A DNA stretch of 57,089 nucleotides, taken from positions 1 to 57,089 of the forward strand of contig CAKOVP010000003.1 in NCBI GenBank assembly GCA_934122035.1, written 5' to 3'. A program made the position numbers and the translations under genes. Positions within the stretch are counted from its first letter, which is position 1. Each line of letters opens with the position of its first letter. Positions 33,228 through 42,660 of the stretch are shown one piece after another. The notes beneath the pieces were generated by a model. That model had not been told where the DNA came from and did not search any database. It was given only the letters and a program-made list of their open reading frames with translations. Origin of the DNA: an uncultured Clostridia bacterium (GTDB taxonomy: Bacteria > Bacillota > Clostridia > TANB77 > CAG-508).

Positions 33228-33268
33228 GTTTACACATTTATGTTAACACATTTGGAACAATTTGTCAA
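33228..33268 (-). promoter_or_regulatory. Promoter and possible operator of the 153-aa gene
   Basis: Minus strand -35 TTGACA (33263-33268), 17-bp spacer, -10 TAACAT (33240-33245). Two 12-bp direct repeats, GTTTACACATTT (33228-33239) and GTTAACACATTT (33242-33253) on the plus strand, overlap the -10 with 14-bp spacing. Confidence 0.7.
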
Positions 33269-33327
33269 TTTTATATAAGTATTCTATTGACCTTATTTTC
33301 ATATGATTTTAGCACACTAAAATCTGC

Positions 33328-33356
33328 TTGACTTTAGGCTTTTTCTAATATATAAT
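33328..33356 (+). promoter_or_regulatory. Promoter of leuS
   Basis: -35 TTGACT (33328-33333), 17-bp spacer, -10 TATAAT (33351-33356). The leader to the leuS ATG is about 30 nt, leaving no room for a T-box riboswitch. Confidence 0.82.
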
Positions 33357-33391
33357 TGTGCTCAGATTTTATTAATAAAAGAGGCGATTTT

Positions 33392-35794
33392 ATGTCATAT
33401 AATTATAAAGAAATAGAAAAGAAATGGCAAAATAAATGGGAAAAAGAAGGAACTTTTAATGCAGAAAATAATTCTACTAAAAAGAAATGGTATGGCTTAA
33501 TAGAGTTTCCTTACCCTTCTGGACAAGGCTTACACGTTGGTCACCCAAGGTCTTATACTGCAATGGATATTATTGCAAGAAAAAGAAGAATGCAAGGCTA
33601 CAATGTATTGTTTCCAATAGGATTTGATGCTTTTGGATTGCCTGCAGAAAATTTTGCAATTAAAAATCACGTTCATCCAAAGATTGTTACAGAACAAAAC
33701 ATAGCAAACTTTACAAGACAGTTGAAATCAATTGGCTTTTCTTTTGATTGGTCAAGAGTTATAAATACAACAGATCCAGAGTATTATAAATGGACTCAAT
33801 GGATTTTTATTCAATTATATAAACATGGTTTGGCATATAAGGCTACAATGCCAATTAACTTCTGTACTGGATGTAAGGTTGGTCTTTCTAATGAAGAAGT
33901 TGTAAATGGCGTTTGCGAAAGATGTGGTAGCCCTGTTGTTCAAAAGGAAAAAAGCCAATGGATGCTTAAGATTACAGAGTATGCTCAAAGATTAATTGAT
34001 GATTTAGATGATGTTGATTATTTAGAGAAAATTAAGCTTCAACAAAAGAATTGGATTGGAAGAAGTGAAGGTGCTGAGCTTGATTTTAATATAGCTGGTT
34101 CTGATGAGAAACTACGAGTTTATACAACTAGACCAGATACTTTATTTGGAGCTACTTATATGGTTGTTGCTCCAGAACATCATATTATAGAAAAATTAAA
34201 AGATAGAATTACAAATTTAGATGAAATTAAGGCTTATCAAACAGCTGCAAGTTTAAAGTCTGATTTTGAACGTTCTGAATTAAATAAAGATAAAACAGGT
34301 GTTGAAATTAAAGGAATTAAAGCTATAAATCCTGTAACTGGAAAGGAAATTCCAATTTGGGTTTCTGATTATGTTTTAATCACTTACGGAACTGGTGCTA
34401 TTATGGCTGTTCCTGCACATGACGAAAGAGATTATGCTTTTGCCACAAAATTTGGCTTAAACATTATTCCTGTAATAGAAGGTGGAGATGTTTCTAAAGA
34501 AGCTTATTCTGGTGACGGAGTACATATTAATTCTGATTTCTTAAATGGTATGAATAAGCAAGATGCAATTTCTAAGATGATTTCTTGGATTGAGGAAAAA
34601 GGTATTGGAACAAAAAAAGTTAACTTTAAATTACGTGATTGGGTATTTTCTCGTCAACGTTATTGGGGTGAACCAATTCCAATGGTTCATTGTGATAAAT
34701 GTGGTTGGGTTCCTGTTCCAGAGGACCAATTGCCACTTGTTTTACCAGATGTAAAAGATTATGAGCCAGGAGAAAATGGTGAGTCTCCTCTTGCTAAACA
34801 TACAGAATGGACTAATACTACTTGCCCACACTGCGGTGGTCCTGCTACAAGAGAAACCGATACAATGCCTCAATGGGCTGGTTCTTCTTGGTATTTCTTA
34901 AGATACATGGACCCACACAATAATAATGCATTAGCTTCTAAAGAAGCTCTAGAATATTGGTCTCCTGTTGATTGGTATAATGGTGGAATGGAACATACTA
35001 CACTACACTTGTTATATTCAAGATTTTGGCATAAGTTCTTATATGATATTGGAGTTGTTCCAACAAAAGAACCATATGCAAAACGTACTTCTCATGGTAT
35101 GATTTTAGGATCTAACGGAGAAAAGATGAGCAAATCTAAAGGAAATGTTGTAAATCCTGATGATGTTGTAAATGACTATGGTGCAGATACTTTACGTGTA
35201 TATGAAATGTTTATGGGACCATTTGACCAAACAGCGCCTTGGTCTGTTGATAGTATTCGTGGATGTAGCAAATTCTTAGACAGAGTTTGGAATATGCAAG
35301 AAATTTTAGTAGATGATGGTTCTGCTGAATATTCTCAAGAGTTTGAAAAAATAATGCATCAAGCTATAAAAAAAGTTTCTAATGATATTGAGGAAATGAA
35401 ATTTAATACTTGTATTTCTACTTTAATGACTATGGTTAATGAGTTTTATAAAGCAAAGAAAATAAATAGAGCTGAATTTAAAACATTTTTACAATTATTA
35501 AATCCATTTGCTCCTCATATTACGGAAGAGCTAAATCAAATTCTTGGATTTGATACTACTATTGCAGATACTGCTTGGCCTACATATGATGAGGAAAAGA
35601 CTAAAAATGATACAATGAATTTACCAATTCAAATAAATGGTAAGCTTCGTGCTACTATTGAAATTGCAATTGATGAAGATGAGGAAAAAATAAAAGAACT
35701 TGTTCATACAGCTATTAAAGATAGATTAGATGGAAAATCTATTGTAAAAGAAATTTACGTTAAGAATAAAATTTATAATGTAGTTGTAAAATAA
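33392..35794 (+). CDS. leuS: Leucine-tRNA ligase
   Basis: 800-aa class I aminoacyl-tRNA synthetase that charges tRNA-Leu. HIGH motif HVGH (48-51), KMSKS (578-582), an editing CP1 domain with TTRPDTLFGATYMVVAPEH and GTGAIMAVPAHDERDY (editing Asp present), and an HCDKCG zinc site. The ATG at 33392 follows GAGGCG; an earlier in-frame ATG at 33356 overlaps the promoter -10 and is rejected. First gene of a plus-strand tRNA-quality cluster with dtd and tadA. Confidence 0.97.
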   Translation: MSYNYKEIEKKWQNKWEKEGTFNAENNSTKKKWYGLIEFPYPSGQGLHVGHPRSYTAMDIIARKRRMQGYNVLFPIGFDAFGLPAENFAIKNHVHPKIVTEQNIANFTRQLKSIGFSFDWSRVINTTDPEYYKWTQWIFIQLYKHGLAYKATMPINFCTGCKVGLSNEEVVNGVCERCGSPVVQKEKSQWMLKITEYAQRLIDDLDDVDYLEKIKLQQKNWIGRSEGAELDFNIAGSDEKLRVYTTRPDTLFGATYMVVAPEHHIIEKLKDRITNLDEIKAYQTAASLKSDFERSELNKDKTGVEIKGIKAINPVTGKEIPIWVSDYVLITYGTGAIMAVPAHDERDYAFATKFGLNIIPVIEGGDVSKEAYSGDGVHINSDFLNGMNKQDAISKMISWIEEKGIGTKKVNFKLRDWVFSRQRYWGEPIPMVHCDKCGWVPVPEDQLPLVLPDVKDYEPGENGESPLAKHTEWTNTTCPHCGGPATRETDTMPQWAGSSWYFLRYMDPHNNNALASKEALEYWSPVDWYNGGMEHTTLHLLYSRFWHKFLYDIGVVPTKEPYAKRTSHGMILGSNGEKMSKSKGNVVNPDDVVNDYGADTLRVYEMFMGPFDQTAPWSVDSIRGCSKFLDRVWNMQEILVDDGSAEYSQEFEKIMHQAIKKVSNDIEEMKFNTCISTLMTMVNEFYKAKKINRAEFKTFLQLLNPFAPHITEELNQILGFDTTIADTAWPTYDEEKTKNDTMNLPIQINGKLRATIEIAIDEDEEKIKELVHTAIKDRLDGKSIVKEIYVKNKIYNVVVK

Positions 35795-35862
35795 TTTTTA
35801 GTTTGATACTTAAAATTTAATAAATGAGACTTCGTATAAATTTTGAGAGGAATTAGTTTATT

Positions 35863-36315
35863 ATGAAAGTGGTTATTCAAAGAGTAAAACACGCAAGCGT
35901 AACCATAGATGGTGTGGTACATGGTAAAATAAATACCGGATTTTTGGTTTTGCTTGGTGTTTCATCCACAGATTGTGCTCAAGATGTGGATTACTTGGTT
36001 AAAAAAACCGTAAATTTAAGAATTTTTACTGACGAAAATGATAAAATGAATTTATCTTTAAAAGATGTTGGTGGAGAACTTTTAATAGTTTCGCAATTTA
36101 CTTTATATGGAGATTGTAAAGATGGAAATAGACCTTCTTTTATTGAAGCAGCAAGGCCAGAAAAAGCAATTCCTTTATACGAATATTTTGTTAGTGAATG
36201 TAAAAAGCAAATTCCTGTTGTTGAGACCGGTGTTTTTGGTGCAGATATGAAAGTAGAGCTTTTAAATGATGGTCCTGTTACAATTGTAATTGATTCTAAA
36301 GACAGAAAACATTAA
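35863..36315 (+). CDS. dtd: D-aminoacyl-tRNA deacylase
   Basis: 150-aa protein of standard length. Removes D-amino acids (and glycine) mischarged onto tRNA. Conserved segments: MKVVIQRVKHASVTIDG, the catalytic-site motif SQFTLYGDCKDGNRPSF and the cross-subunit motif NDGPVTIVID. GAGAGGA lies before the ATG. It follows leuS by 68 bp and may share its transcript. Confidence 0.96.
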   Translation: MKVVIQRVKHASVTIDGVVHGKINTGFLVLLGVSSTDCAQDVDYLVKKTVNLRIFTDENDKMNLSLKDVGGELLIVSQFTLYGDCKDGNRPSFIEAARPEKAIPLYEYFVSECKKQIPVVETGVFGADMKVELLNDGPVTIVIDSKDRKH

Positions 36316-36462
36316 TTATAATTCATAGCTCTATAATTTTATTGAAATAGCAGTTTTATTTAAAAATATTTATAGTTAATATTTAATTTTTAAATAATGT
36401 AAAATATAAAATTCATATATTTTTCTAATTTTAATCTTTAAATACAATGAGGTTAGGTTTTA

Positions 36463-36933
36463 ATGGATGAGAAAGTTATGTTTATGAAAGAAGCCTTGAA
36501 AGAGGCTTCTAAATCTTATAAAAAAGAAGAAATTCCAGTTGGTGCAGTTATTGTAAAGAATGGAGAAATTATTGCTAGAGCTCATAATTTAAAAGAAACA
36601 AAACACGATCCTACTAATCATGCGGAGATTATAGCAATAAAAAAAGCATGTAAAAATCTTGGTACTTGGCGTTTAACAGGATGCACTATGTATGTAACAT
36701 TGGAGCCTTGCTCTATGTGTACGGGTGCACTTATACTAAGTAGAATAAATAAAATAGTTATTGGAACTATGGACGAAAAAACTGGTGCTTGTGGGTCTGT
36801 TTTAAATTTGGATAAAGATTATAAGTTTAACCATTCTTTTGAAATTGAAACTGGTGTTTTAGAAACTGAATGTAAAGAACTTATACAAAAATTTTTTAAG
36901 GAATTACGAAATAAGAAAAAACAAAATCTATGA
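36463..36933 (+). CDS. tadA: tRNA-specific adenosine deaminase
   Basis: 156-aa zinc enzyme that converts A34 of tRNA-Arg(ACG) to inosine. Catalytic HAEI (with Glu as proton shuttle) and the PCSMCTGA zinc ligand pair are present, as is the start KEALKEASKSYKKEEIPVGA. GAGGTTAGG precedes the ATG. It ends in TGA, showing that TGA is a stop here. Its neighbours leuS and dtd also act on tRNA. Confidence 0.96.
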   Translation: MDEKVMFMKEALKEASKSYKKEEIPVGAVIVKNGEIIARAHNLKETKHDPTNHAEIIAIKKACKNLGTWRLTGCTMYVTLEPCSMCTGALILSRINKIVIGTMDEKTGACGSVLNLDKDYKFNHSFEIETGVLETECKELIQKFFKELRNKKKQNL

Positions 36934-37073
36934 TATTGGATATATTCCAGTATTATGGATTTTTATTTTATAAGTTTTAACAAATTTGACTTTAAGTAAA
37001 TTTTAGTTAATTTGAATTTTATTACACAATGTGTTATACTTAGGGTATATAGTTTTATATGGAGGTAATATTT

Positions 37074-37811
37074 ATGAGTAAAAAACAACATTTATTTAAA
37101 AGAAAAAAAGAGCCATCAGTTATAATAGAAAAATTACTTCCACCAGAAAGTTCTTTAATAACTGGTGATCAAACTCCTACACATATAGTAATTCACGAAA
37201 CTTCACTTGGTACTGGAAGAAGTCCAGAAAATTATAATTTAACCCATTATGCCGATATGTTAAAAGAATATTCAAAAAATGGTAGAACTGTTGGATTTCA
37301 TTACCTGGTTGGAGATAATGAAGTGTATCAATTTATTCCAGATACAAAATCTACAGACCATACAGGAACAGCATTTGGTAATCACAATAGTATAGGAATT
37401 GAAAGATTAATTTGTAAAGGTATTGACTACGAAAATGCTGTACATAATCAGGCAAAATTAGTTGCTACATTAATGTTAAAATATAATATTCCTATTCAAA
37501 ATGTATACACTCACAAACAGATGCAAATGGAATATGGAAGCGAAAGAGTAAAGAGCACTCCTAAGCAATGTCCAGGAAGATTAATTTCAGGTTTTAGGGG
37601 TACTGTACAAGATTTTAAGCATGAAGTAGAAAGATGTTTTGAATATGGTTGGTTTTTTAAAGAACTTTTAACTCCAGAACAAATAAAAGAAATTCCTTTA
37701 TTAATGAAAGTTGCAAAAGATGCTCAGATTAAAAAGGTTAATGAATTAAAAGAGTTAAGAAAAGGTAATAACATAAGTTTATCTACAGATAACTTTGATA
37801 TTTCTAGATAA
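37074..37811 (+). CDS. N-acetylmuramoyl-L-alanine amidase (amidase_2 family)
   Basis: 245-aa zinc amidase that cuts the bond between muramic acid and the stem peptide. Zinc-site segments: PTHIVIHETS near residue 45, the substrate loop VGFHYLVGDNEVYQFIPD, STDHTGTAFGNHNSIGIER, and the third ligand region TPKQCPGRLI. There is no signal peptide or wall-binding repeat, so release may depend on lysis, a holin or mother-cell action; a spore or phage-derived lysin is possible. Start at 37074 because GGAGG lies upstream and the ATG at 37059 overlaps it. Terminator follows. Confidence 0.9.
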   Translation: MSKKQHLFKRKKEPSVIIEKLLPPESSLITGDQTPTHIVIHETSLGTGRSPENYNLTHYADMLKEYSKNGRTVGFHYLVGDNEVYQFIPDTKSTDHTGTAFGNHNSIGIERLICKGIDYENAVHNQAKLVATLMLKYNIPIQNVYTHKQMQMEYGSERVKSTPKQCPGRLISGFRGTVQDFKHEVERCFEYGWFFKELLTPEQIKEIPLLMKVAKDAQIKKVNELKELRKGNNISLSTDNFDISR

Positions 37812-37846
37812 ATTTAGCCCTAATATCTAGCTTAATATTATAATAA

Positions 37847-37882
37847 AAAGTAGCTTATTTAATTTTATAAATAGGCTACTTT
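37847..37882 (+). terminator. Terminator of the amidase gene
   Basis: AAAGTAGC (37847-37854) pairs with GCTACTTT (37875-37882), with further TTATTTA/TAAATA pairing inside. The T tract is weak. Confidence 0.65.
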
Positions 37883-37926
37883 ACTTATTAATTCTAATTG
37901 CATCTTGTTTTCACTTATATAATTTT

Positions 37927-38003
37927 TGGTGTGCCAGAAGGGACTCGAACCCCCTACCTCTTCCTTAGGAGGGAAGCGCTCTATCCTGGTGAGCTACTGA
38001 CAC
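37927..38003 (-). tRNA. tRNA-Arg (anticodon CCU)
   Basis: 77 nt including encoded CCA. Acceptor GTGTCAG/CTGGCAC (one G-U pair), discriminator A, anticodon stem-loop CTTCC-CTCCTAA-GGAAG (anticodon CCT, reads AGG), T-loop GGTTCGAGTCC. Confidence 0.95.
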
Positions 38004-38162
38004 AGGTCTAGTTATTATAATAGCATTTTGTGCGGTTTCTGTCAATTATTTTGGACTCTTATTTACTTTTTAATTGAATTTACTTTTCCAATTACCTCTT
38101 ATTTATTTTTTCTATGTTTTATGTTATAATATTTTTTAGTTTTATTTTAGGAGATTTTTGTT

Positions 38163-38882
38163 ATGAAGCATATTTTGAGTTATACAAGAAGGGCTATTGA
38201 AGATTATAATATGATTGAAGATGGAGATAAAATTGCAGTTGCTTTGTCTGGTGGTAAGGATTCTATTACTTTGCTTAAGGCTCTTAAGAGTTTACAACAT
38301 TTTTATCCAAAGAAGTTTGATTTAATTGCTATTAGTGTTAATCCTGACTTTGAGTTTTTTGATGCAGATTTTCTAAAGAAAACTTGTGAAGAAGTTGGTG
38401 TTCCTCTTTTTGTTGAGGAATATAATATTAGCAAGATTGTTTTTGAAGATAGAAAAGAAAAAAATCCTTGTTCTTTATGTGCTAATTTACGTAGAGGAAT
38501 TTTAAATACTGCTGCTAAACGTGAAGGATGTACTAAGATTGCCCTTGGTCATAATTTGGATGATGTTTTAGAAACTTTTTTGATGAACTTATTTTTTGCC
38601 GGAAATATTTCTACTTTTTCTCCTGTTAGTTTTATGGACCGTTCTGGTATTACTCTTATTAGGCCTTTAATTTATGTTCCAGAAAAAGAGACTAAGCGTT
38701 TTGTTAGGAATTCTGGTACGGCTGTTATGCCTAAGGTTTGCCCTATGGATGGAAATTCTACAAGAGAATATGTTAAGCAATTAATTGTTACTCTTTCTTT
38801 GAAAAATAAACACGTTAAAGCAAATATTATGGGAGCAATTAAAAGAAATAATATAAGTGATTGGAAGGACACTACCAAATAG
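38163..38882 (+). CDS. TtcA-like tRNA 2-thiolation PP-loop ATPase
   Basis: 239-aa PP-loop protein. SGGKDS at residues 29-34 binds ATP, and NPCSLCANLRRG supplies the Cys pair that, with other Cys, holds an Fe-S cluster in TtcA-type enzymes. The ALGHNLDDVLETFLMNLFF segment is also conserved. E. coli TtcA makes 2-thiocytidine-32; Firmicute relatives of this length are less well characterised, so the exact nucleotide is inferred. AGGAG lies before the ATG. Its stop codon sits inside a terminator hairpin. Confidence 0.85.
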   Translation: MKHILSYTRRAIEDYNMIEDGDKIAVALSGGKDSITLLKALKSLQHFYPKKFDLIAISVNPDFEFFDADFLKKTCEEVGVPLFVEEYNISKIVFEDRKEKNPCSLCANLRRGILNTAAKREGCTKIALGHNLDDVLETFLMNLFFAGNISTFSPVSFMDRSGITLIRPLIYVPEKETKRFVRNSGTAVMPKVCPMDGNSTREYVKQLIVTLSLKNKHVKANIMGAIKRNNISDWKDTTK

Positions 38883-38900
38883 ATAGTGTCCCTCCTTTTT
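38867..38900. terminator. Bidirectional terminator overlapping two gene ends
   Basis: GGACACTA (38867-38874) pairs with TAGTGTCC (38884-38891) and is followed by CTCCTTTTTT. The ttcA-like stop codon lies in the loop. Confidence 0.85.
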
Positions 38901-40621
38901 TATTTTGCAAAGTTTAAAAATTCTGATAAATCTTGTAAGTCCTTTTCTGCTTGTTCTTCTGTGTTTGCTTTTATTCCTATATAGAATTTTATTTTTGGTT
39001 CTGTTCCAGATGGTCTTACACAACACCAAGCATCGTTTTCTAATTTATAATATAGTACGTTTGAATTTGGAAGTCCAGATTCTGTTACTTTTCCAGTTTC
39101 TAGATTTGTTGTTGTGTTTAGTTTGCAGTCTTTTACTTCTAATACTTTGTATTTACCAAATTGTGTTGGAGGATTTTTTCTCATATCTTCCATCATTTGT
39201 TTTATTTCTTCTGCTCCTGTTACGCCTTCTCTTGTAACTGATATTGTTTTTTCTTTATAATATCCATATTTTTTGTATATTTTGTTCATTTGATCCCAAA
39301 GTGTGTAACCTTTTTCTTTGTAATATGCCGCAGCTTCGCAAAGTGCCATTACTGCTGAGATTCCATCTTTATCTCTTGCATATGTTCCAATTAAACATCC
39401 ATAGCTTTCTTCGAATCCAAACATATAAGTATTTTCTCCTGTTTGTTCAAATTTTCTTATTTGTTCTCCTATATATTTAAATCCTGTTAATACTTCTATT
39501 AGTTTTAGTTTGTATTCTCTTGCTATTGCTCCTGCTAAGTTAGAAGATACTATTGTTGTAACTAAAGCTCCATTTTCTGGTATTAGACCTCTTTCTTTTT
39601 TCTGAGATAGCTCGTATTCTGCTATTAATAATGCAGACATATTTCCTGAGAATGAATGATATTCTCCTGTTCTTGAGTCTTTTGAATATACTCCTAATCT
39701 ATCTGCATCTGGGTCATTTGCAACTATTATGTCTGCATCTACTTTTTTTGCAAGTTCTAGTGCTAATTTAAATGCATTTGGGTCTTCTGGGTTTGGATAG
39801 CTTACTGTTGGAAAGTCTCCATTTGGTTGTTCTTGTTCTGGTACAACATGAACTTTTGTGAATCCTAATTCTTTTAGTATTCTTTGTACTGGAACATTTC
39901 CTGCTCCATGTAATGGAGTATATACTATGTTTACTTTATCCTGCATTCTTGTTATTGCTTCTTGATTTAGAACTAATGATTTTAATGTTGAAATATATGC
40001 ATCATCTATTTCTTTACCAATTACATTATATAGGCCCTTATTTATAGCTTCTTCTTTTTCTATATTTTTTATTTCTCCAAAGTCTGCAATTTTGTTTACT
40101 TCTTCTATTATTCCTTTGTCGTGTGGTGGTACTATTTGTGCACCATCTTCCCAGTATACTTTATATCCATTGTATTTTGGCGGATTGTGGCTTGCTGTTA
40201 TCATAATTCCAGCTATACAGTTTAGTTTTCTAACTGTAAATGATAGCTCTGGAACTGGTCTTAAGTTTTCGAATACATATGTTTTTATTCCATTGGCATT
40301 TAAACATAAAGCTGCAAAGTCGCTAAATTCTTTAGACATATGTCTTGAGTCGTATGATATTGCAACTGGCTTGTTTTCTGGGTTGTGCTCGTTTATATAG
40401 TTTGCAAGTCCTTGAGTTGCTTTTGTAACAGTATATTTGTTCATTCTGTTACTACCATTTCCAATTACTCCTCTTAATCCTGCTGTTCCAAATTCTAGGT
40501 CTTTGTAGAATCTATCTTGTATTTCTTCCTTGTTTTCTTTTATAGAATTTAATTCTTTTTTTGTTTCTTCGTCAATGGCTGAGTCATTTAGCCACGCTTC
40601 GTATTTTTCTAAATAATTCAT
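38900..40621 (-). CDS. Phosphoglucomutase/phosphomannomutase
   Basis: 573-aa alpha-D-phosphohexomutase that interconverts glucose-1-P and glucose-6-P (or the mannose pair). The phospho-Ser loop is ITASHNPPKYNGYKVYWEDG, the metal loop ANDPDADRLGV, the sugar loop FGFEESYG and the phosphate-binding SGTEPKIKFY loop near the end. The length and GEIKNI insert fit the Firmicute PgcA type. AAGGAGG precedes the ATG. The next gene upstream makes UDP-sugars, so the two together convert glucose-6-P to UDP-glucose; a hairpin lies between them. Confidence 0.93.
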   Translation of the reverse strand: MNYLEKYEAWLNDSAIDEETKKELNSIKENKEEIQDRFYKDLEFGTAGLRGVIGNGSNRMNKYTVTKATQGLANYINEHNPENKPVAISYDSRHMSKEFSDFAALCLNANGIKTYVFENLRPVPELSFTVRKLNCIAGIMITASHNPPKYNGYKVYWEDGAQIVPPHDKGIIEEVNKIADFGEIKNIEKEEAINKGLYNVIGKEIDDAYISTLKSLVLNQEAITRMQDKVNIVYTPLHGAGNVPVQRILKELGFTKVHVVPEQEQPNGDFPTVSYPNPEDPNAFKLALELAKKVDADIIVANDPDADRLGVYSKDSRTGEYHSFSGNMSALLIAEYELSQKKERGLIPENGALVTTIVSSNLAGAIAREYKLKLIEVLTGFKYIGEQIRKFEQTGENTYMFGFEESYGCLIGTYARDKDGISAVMALCEAAAYYKEKGYTLWDQMNKIYKKYGYYKEKTISVTREGVTGAEEIKQMMEDMRKNPPTQFGKYKVLEVKDCKLNTTTNLETGKVTESGLPNSNVLYYKLENDAWCCVRPSGTEPKIKFYIGIKANTEEQAEKDLQDLSEFLNFAK

Positions 40622-40687
40622 TATGTTCCTCCTTAATATACATTTAATTTTATTTTTTACTTAATTAACTTATTATCTTATAAACGC

Positions 40688-40736
40688 AAAAAGCTTAAAT
40701 TTTTAATGTAAACATACCAAAATTTAAGCTTTTTTT
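40688..40736 (-). terminator. Hairpin between pyrophosphorylase and mutase genes
   Basis: AAAAAGCTTAAATTTT pairs perfectly with AAAATTTAAGCTTTTT around a 15-base loop. It may end the pyrophosphorylase transcript or attenuate into the mutase gene. Confidence 0.8.
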
Positions 40737-40740
40737 ATTT

Positions 40741-41985
40741 TTATTTTATTTTATGAAATTCTTTGTATAATTTTCTTGCTGTTTCTGGACTGTCTACACC
40801 TTCTGCATTTTTTACAGGTGCAAATTCTTCTTCTCTTTTTACTCTTAATATTGCAATATCTTCTAATGACTCAAATGCATCAAATAAGAATGCTTCAAAT
40901 TTATATGCATTTGGAGTGTCACTTGTTACAACATTTCCGTCTTTATCTAAATATTTTGCCTTTTTAAAAGCACTATGGTATGGTAAGTTGTTTTTACTTA
41001 TTTCTTCTATTGCTTTAACGCTGAATAGATTACATAGTATATGAGATTCTCCATATACAAGATCTCCATTTTCGTTTGTAAGCTCTGCCATTTCTTTTGA
41101 AATTTCGCTATATTCTACAACACTTGGTTTTCCATTTCTTTTGCAGAATACTCCTACTTTTTCGTGAGGTCCTGCTTTTACAACGCTCTTTCCTGCAGCT
41201 AATACTTTTTTGTCTATAGCTAACCCTAATATAACTGGGTCTACCATATTTACTAGAACATTGTCTACTCCACCTATAAAAGCCCATTCTATTCCTCTTG
41301 TTTTCATATCGTATATAATGCCATTTTTCTTCATAGATAGGAATATTCCACCATGTCCATCTGCTGCTTTTTTTATTAGTCCATTTTCCCCAAGTAGAAC
41401 TTTTCCTTGTGTGTCTATCATTGGAAGTTCTCCTTGTTTGAAGAATGTTATTTTCTCTTTTGGATATCCGAAGTAGCTATGTTCTTCAAAGAATTTTACT
41501 GTTGCATCATTGTTTTCGTTACTTGTCATTATATACCACATTACATATATTCCATATTTTTTCTCGGCATCTTTTAATGTGTCACATAAAATTTCGAATA
41601 TTGGTTTGTGTGAATCTAGTCCTAAGTCGAATGTTCCTTTTGGGCCATTGTGTCCTAGTCTTGTTCCTTGGCCTCCAGCCATTGTAACTGCTGCAAGTTT
41701 TCCTTCTTTTATTGCTTTTAATCCAATTTCATTGTAATGTGCTAATTCTTCTTTAGACATAGCACTTTTATCTGTATATTCTATTGGTTCTATTTTAGAA
41801 CTACCAAAATCTACTGTATTATTTACTTTTTTATATAATTCATTCACTTCATTAAAGTCTAATGTAAGTATTTCATCTAATAGTTTTACTTTGTTTTCTT
41901 TGCTTAGTTTTTCATATTGGCTTAGCAGATGTTCTTGCCCAAATTTTTTTAGTTTTTCCTCTGCTGCTAAATATTTTTCTTCCAT
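40741..41985 (-). CDS. UDPGP-type UTP-sugar-1-phosphate uridylyltransferase
   Basis: 414-aa enzyme of the UDPGP/UAP family (eukaryote-like fold, not GalU). Nucleotide loop MAGGQGTRLGHNGPKGTFDL (about residue 97 on), substrate loops IMTSNENNDATVKFF, GNGG-type ADGHGGIF and WAFIGGVDNVLVNMVDP. Likely makes UDP-glucose, UDP-galactose or UDP-GlcNAc; substrate cannot be set from sequence alone. AAAGGAG precedes the ATG. Paired with the phosphohexomutase downstream, which fits UDP-glucose. Confidence 0.88.
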   Translation of the reverse strand: MEEKYLAAEEKLKKFGQEHLLSQYEKLSKENKVKLLDEILTLDFNEVNELYKKVNNTVDFGSSKIEPIEYTDKSAMSKEELAHYNEIGLKAIKEGKLAAVTMAGGQGTRLGHNGPKGTFDLGLDSHKPIFEILCDTLKDAEKKYGIYVMWYIMTSNENNDATVKFFEEHSYFGYPKEKITFFKQGELPMIDTQGKVLLGENGLIKKAADGHGGIFLSMKKNGIIYDMKTRGIEWAFIGGVDNVLVNMVDPVILGLAIDKKVLAAGKSVVKAGPHEKVGVFCKRNGKPSVVEYSEISKEMAELTNENGDLVYGESHILCNLFSVKAIEEISKNNLPYHSAFKKAKYLDKDGNVVTSDTPNAYKFEAFLFDAFESLEDIAILRVKREEEFAPVKNAEGVDSPETARKLYKEFHKIK

Positions 41986-42109
41986 CTTTTTCTCCTTTCA
42001 AAAAGCACTGCTTTTTGTATTTAATTTGCCCCTTTATATTATACTATTAGAATAAAATAGTCAATTATTTTTTTAAAATTTATTATAGTACTACACATTA
42101 TATTTAAAT

Positions 42110-42139
42110 AACGGCGTGATTAATATTTTCCACGCCGTT
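42110..42139 (-). terminator. Terminator of the 159-aa hypothetical gene
   Basis: Perfect 9-bp GC-rich stem AACGGCGTG (42110-42118) / CACGCCGTT (42131-42139). T-rich on both sides, so it can act in both directions. Confidence 0.8.
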
Positions 42140-42147
42140 ATTTTTTT

Positions 42148-42627
42148 TTAATTTGCCATTTTTATTTGTGTTATGTATTCGCTTTTTTCTTTTTCTCCTG
42201 CTGTATTTAATACTTTTTCGTGATTGTCTAATATTTCTTTTATATTTTCTCTTGATGTTTCGAAATTATAGCAGTCTATTACAGATATGTTTTTTTCTTC
42301 ACTACTTATTAATTCTTCTAATATTTTATGCATTTTATCTATATATTCTATGCTTCCTGCAATTATTATTTCTTGATTTTGTATTGGTTTTATACTTATT
42401 TCTTCTGTTTTATTCCAATTTAGGGCTAAGATTTTTTCTTTATTGTTTAATTCTAATTTTTCTAGTAACATTTTCATTTCTACTTGTAAACTTTCTTCTA
42501 ATATTGTGGTAATTTTAACTTTTTCATTAATTTTTTCATTTATATGTGGTAATAACATTGTTGCTAAATGGCAATTACTCACATAAAAGCTACAAACCTT
42601 TTTAATGTTTTTGTTAATATTCACCAT
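42148..42627 (-). CDS. Hypothetical protein
   Basis: 159-aa soluble protein from the ATG at 42627 (MVNINKNIKKV); an ATG at 42642 is rejected because it overlaps the GGAGGG site. No family recognised. The N-terminal VCSFYVSNCHLATMLLPHIN and the central QNQEIIIAGSIEYIDKMHKI segments look like a compact alpha/beta domain, with a Lys/Glu-rich helical end. It has its own promoter with a Spo0A box upstream and is divergent from spoIIR, so a sporulation-time role is possible but unproven. Confidence 0.75.
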   Translation of the reverse strand: MVNINKNIKKVCSFYVSNCHLATMLLPHINEKINEKVKITTILEESLQVEMKMLLEKLELNNKEKILALNWNKTEEISIKPIQNQEIIIAGSIEYIDKMHKILEELISSEEKNISVIDCYNFETSRENIKEILDNHEKVLNTAGEKEKSEYITQIKMAN

Positions 42628-42660
42628 AATTTTTCCCTCCATTTTCTTTCCTTATGGTAA

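Noticed and set aside
33193..33391. T-box riboswitch upstream of leuS
   Set aside because: The promoter leaves a leader of only about 30 nt and no T-box sequence or specifier hairpin is visible.
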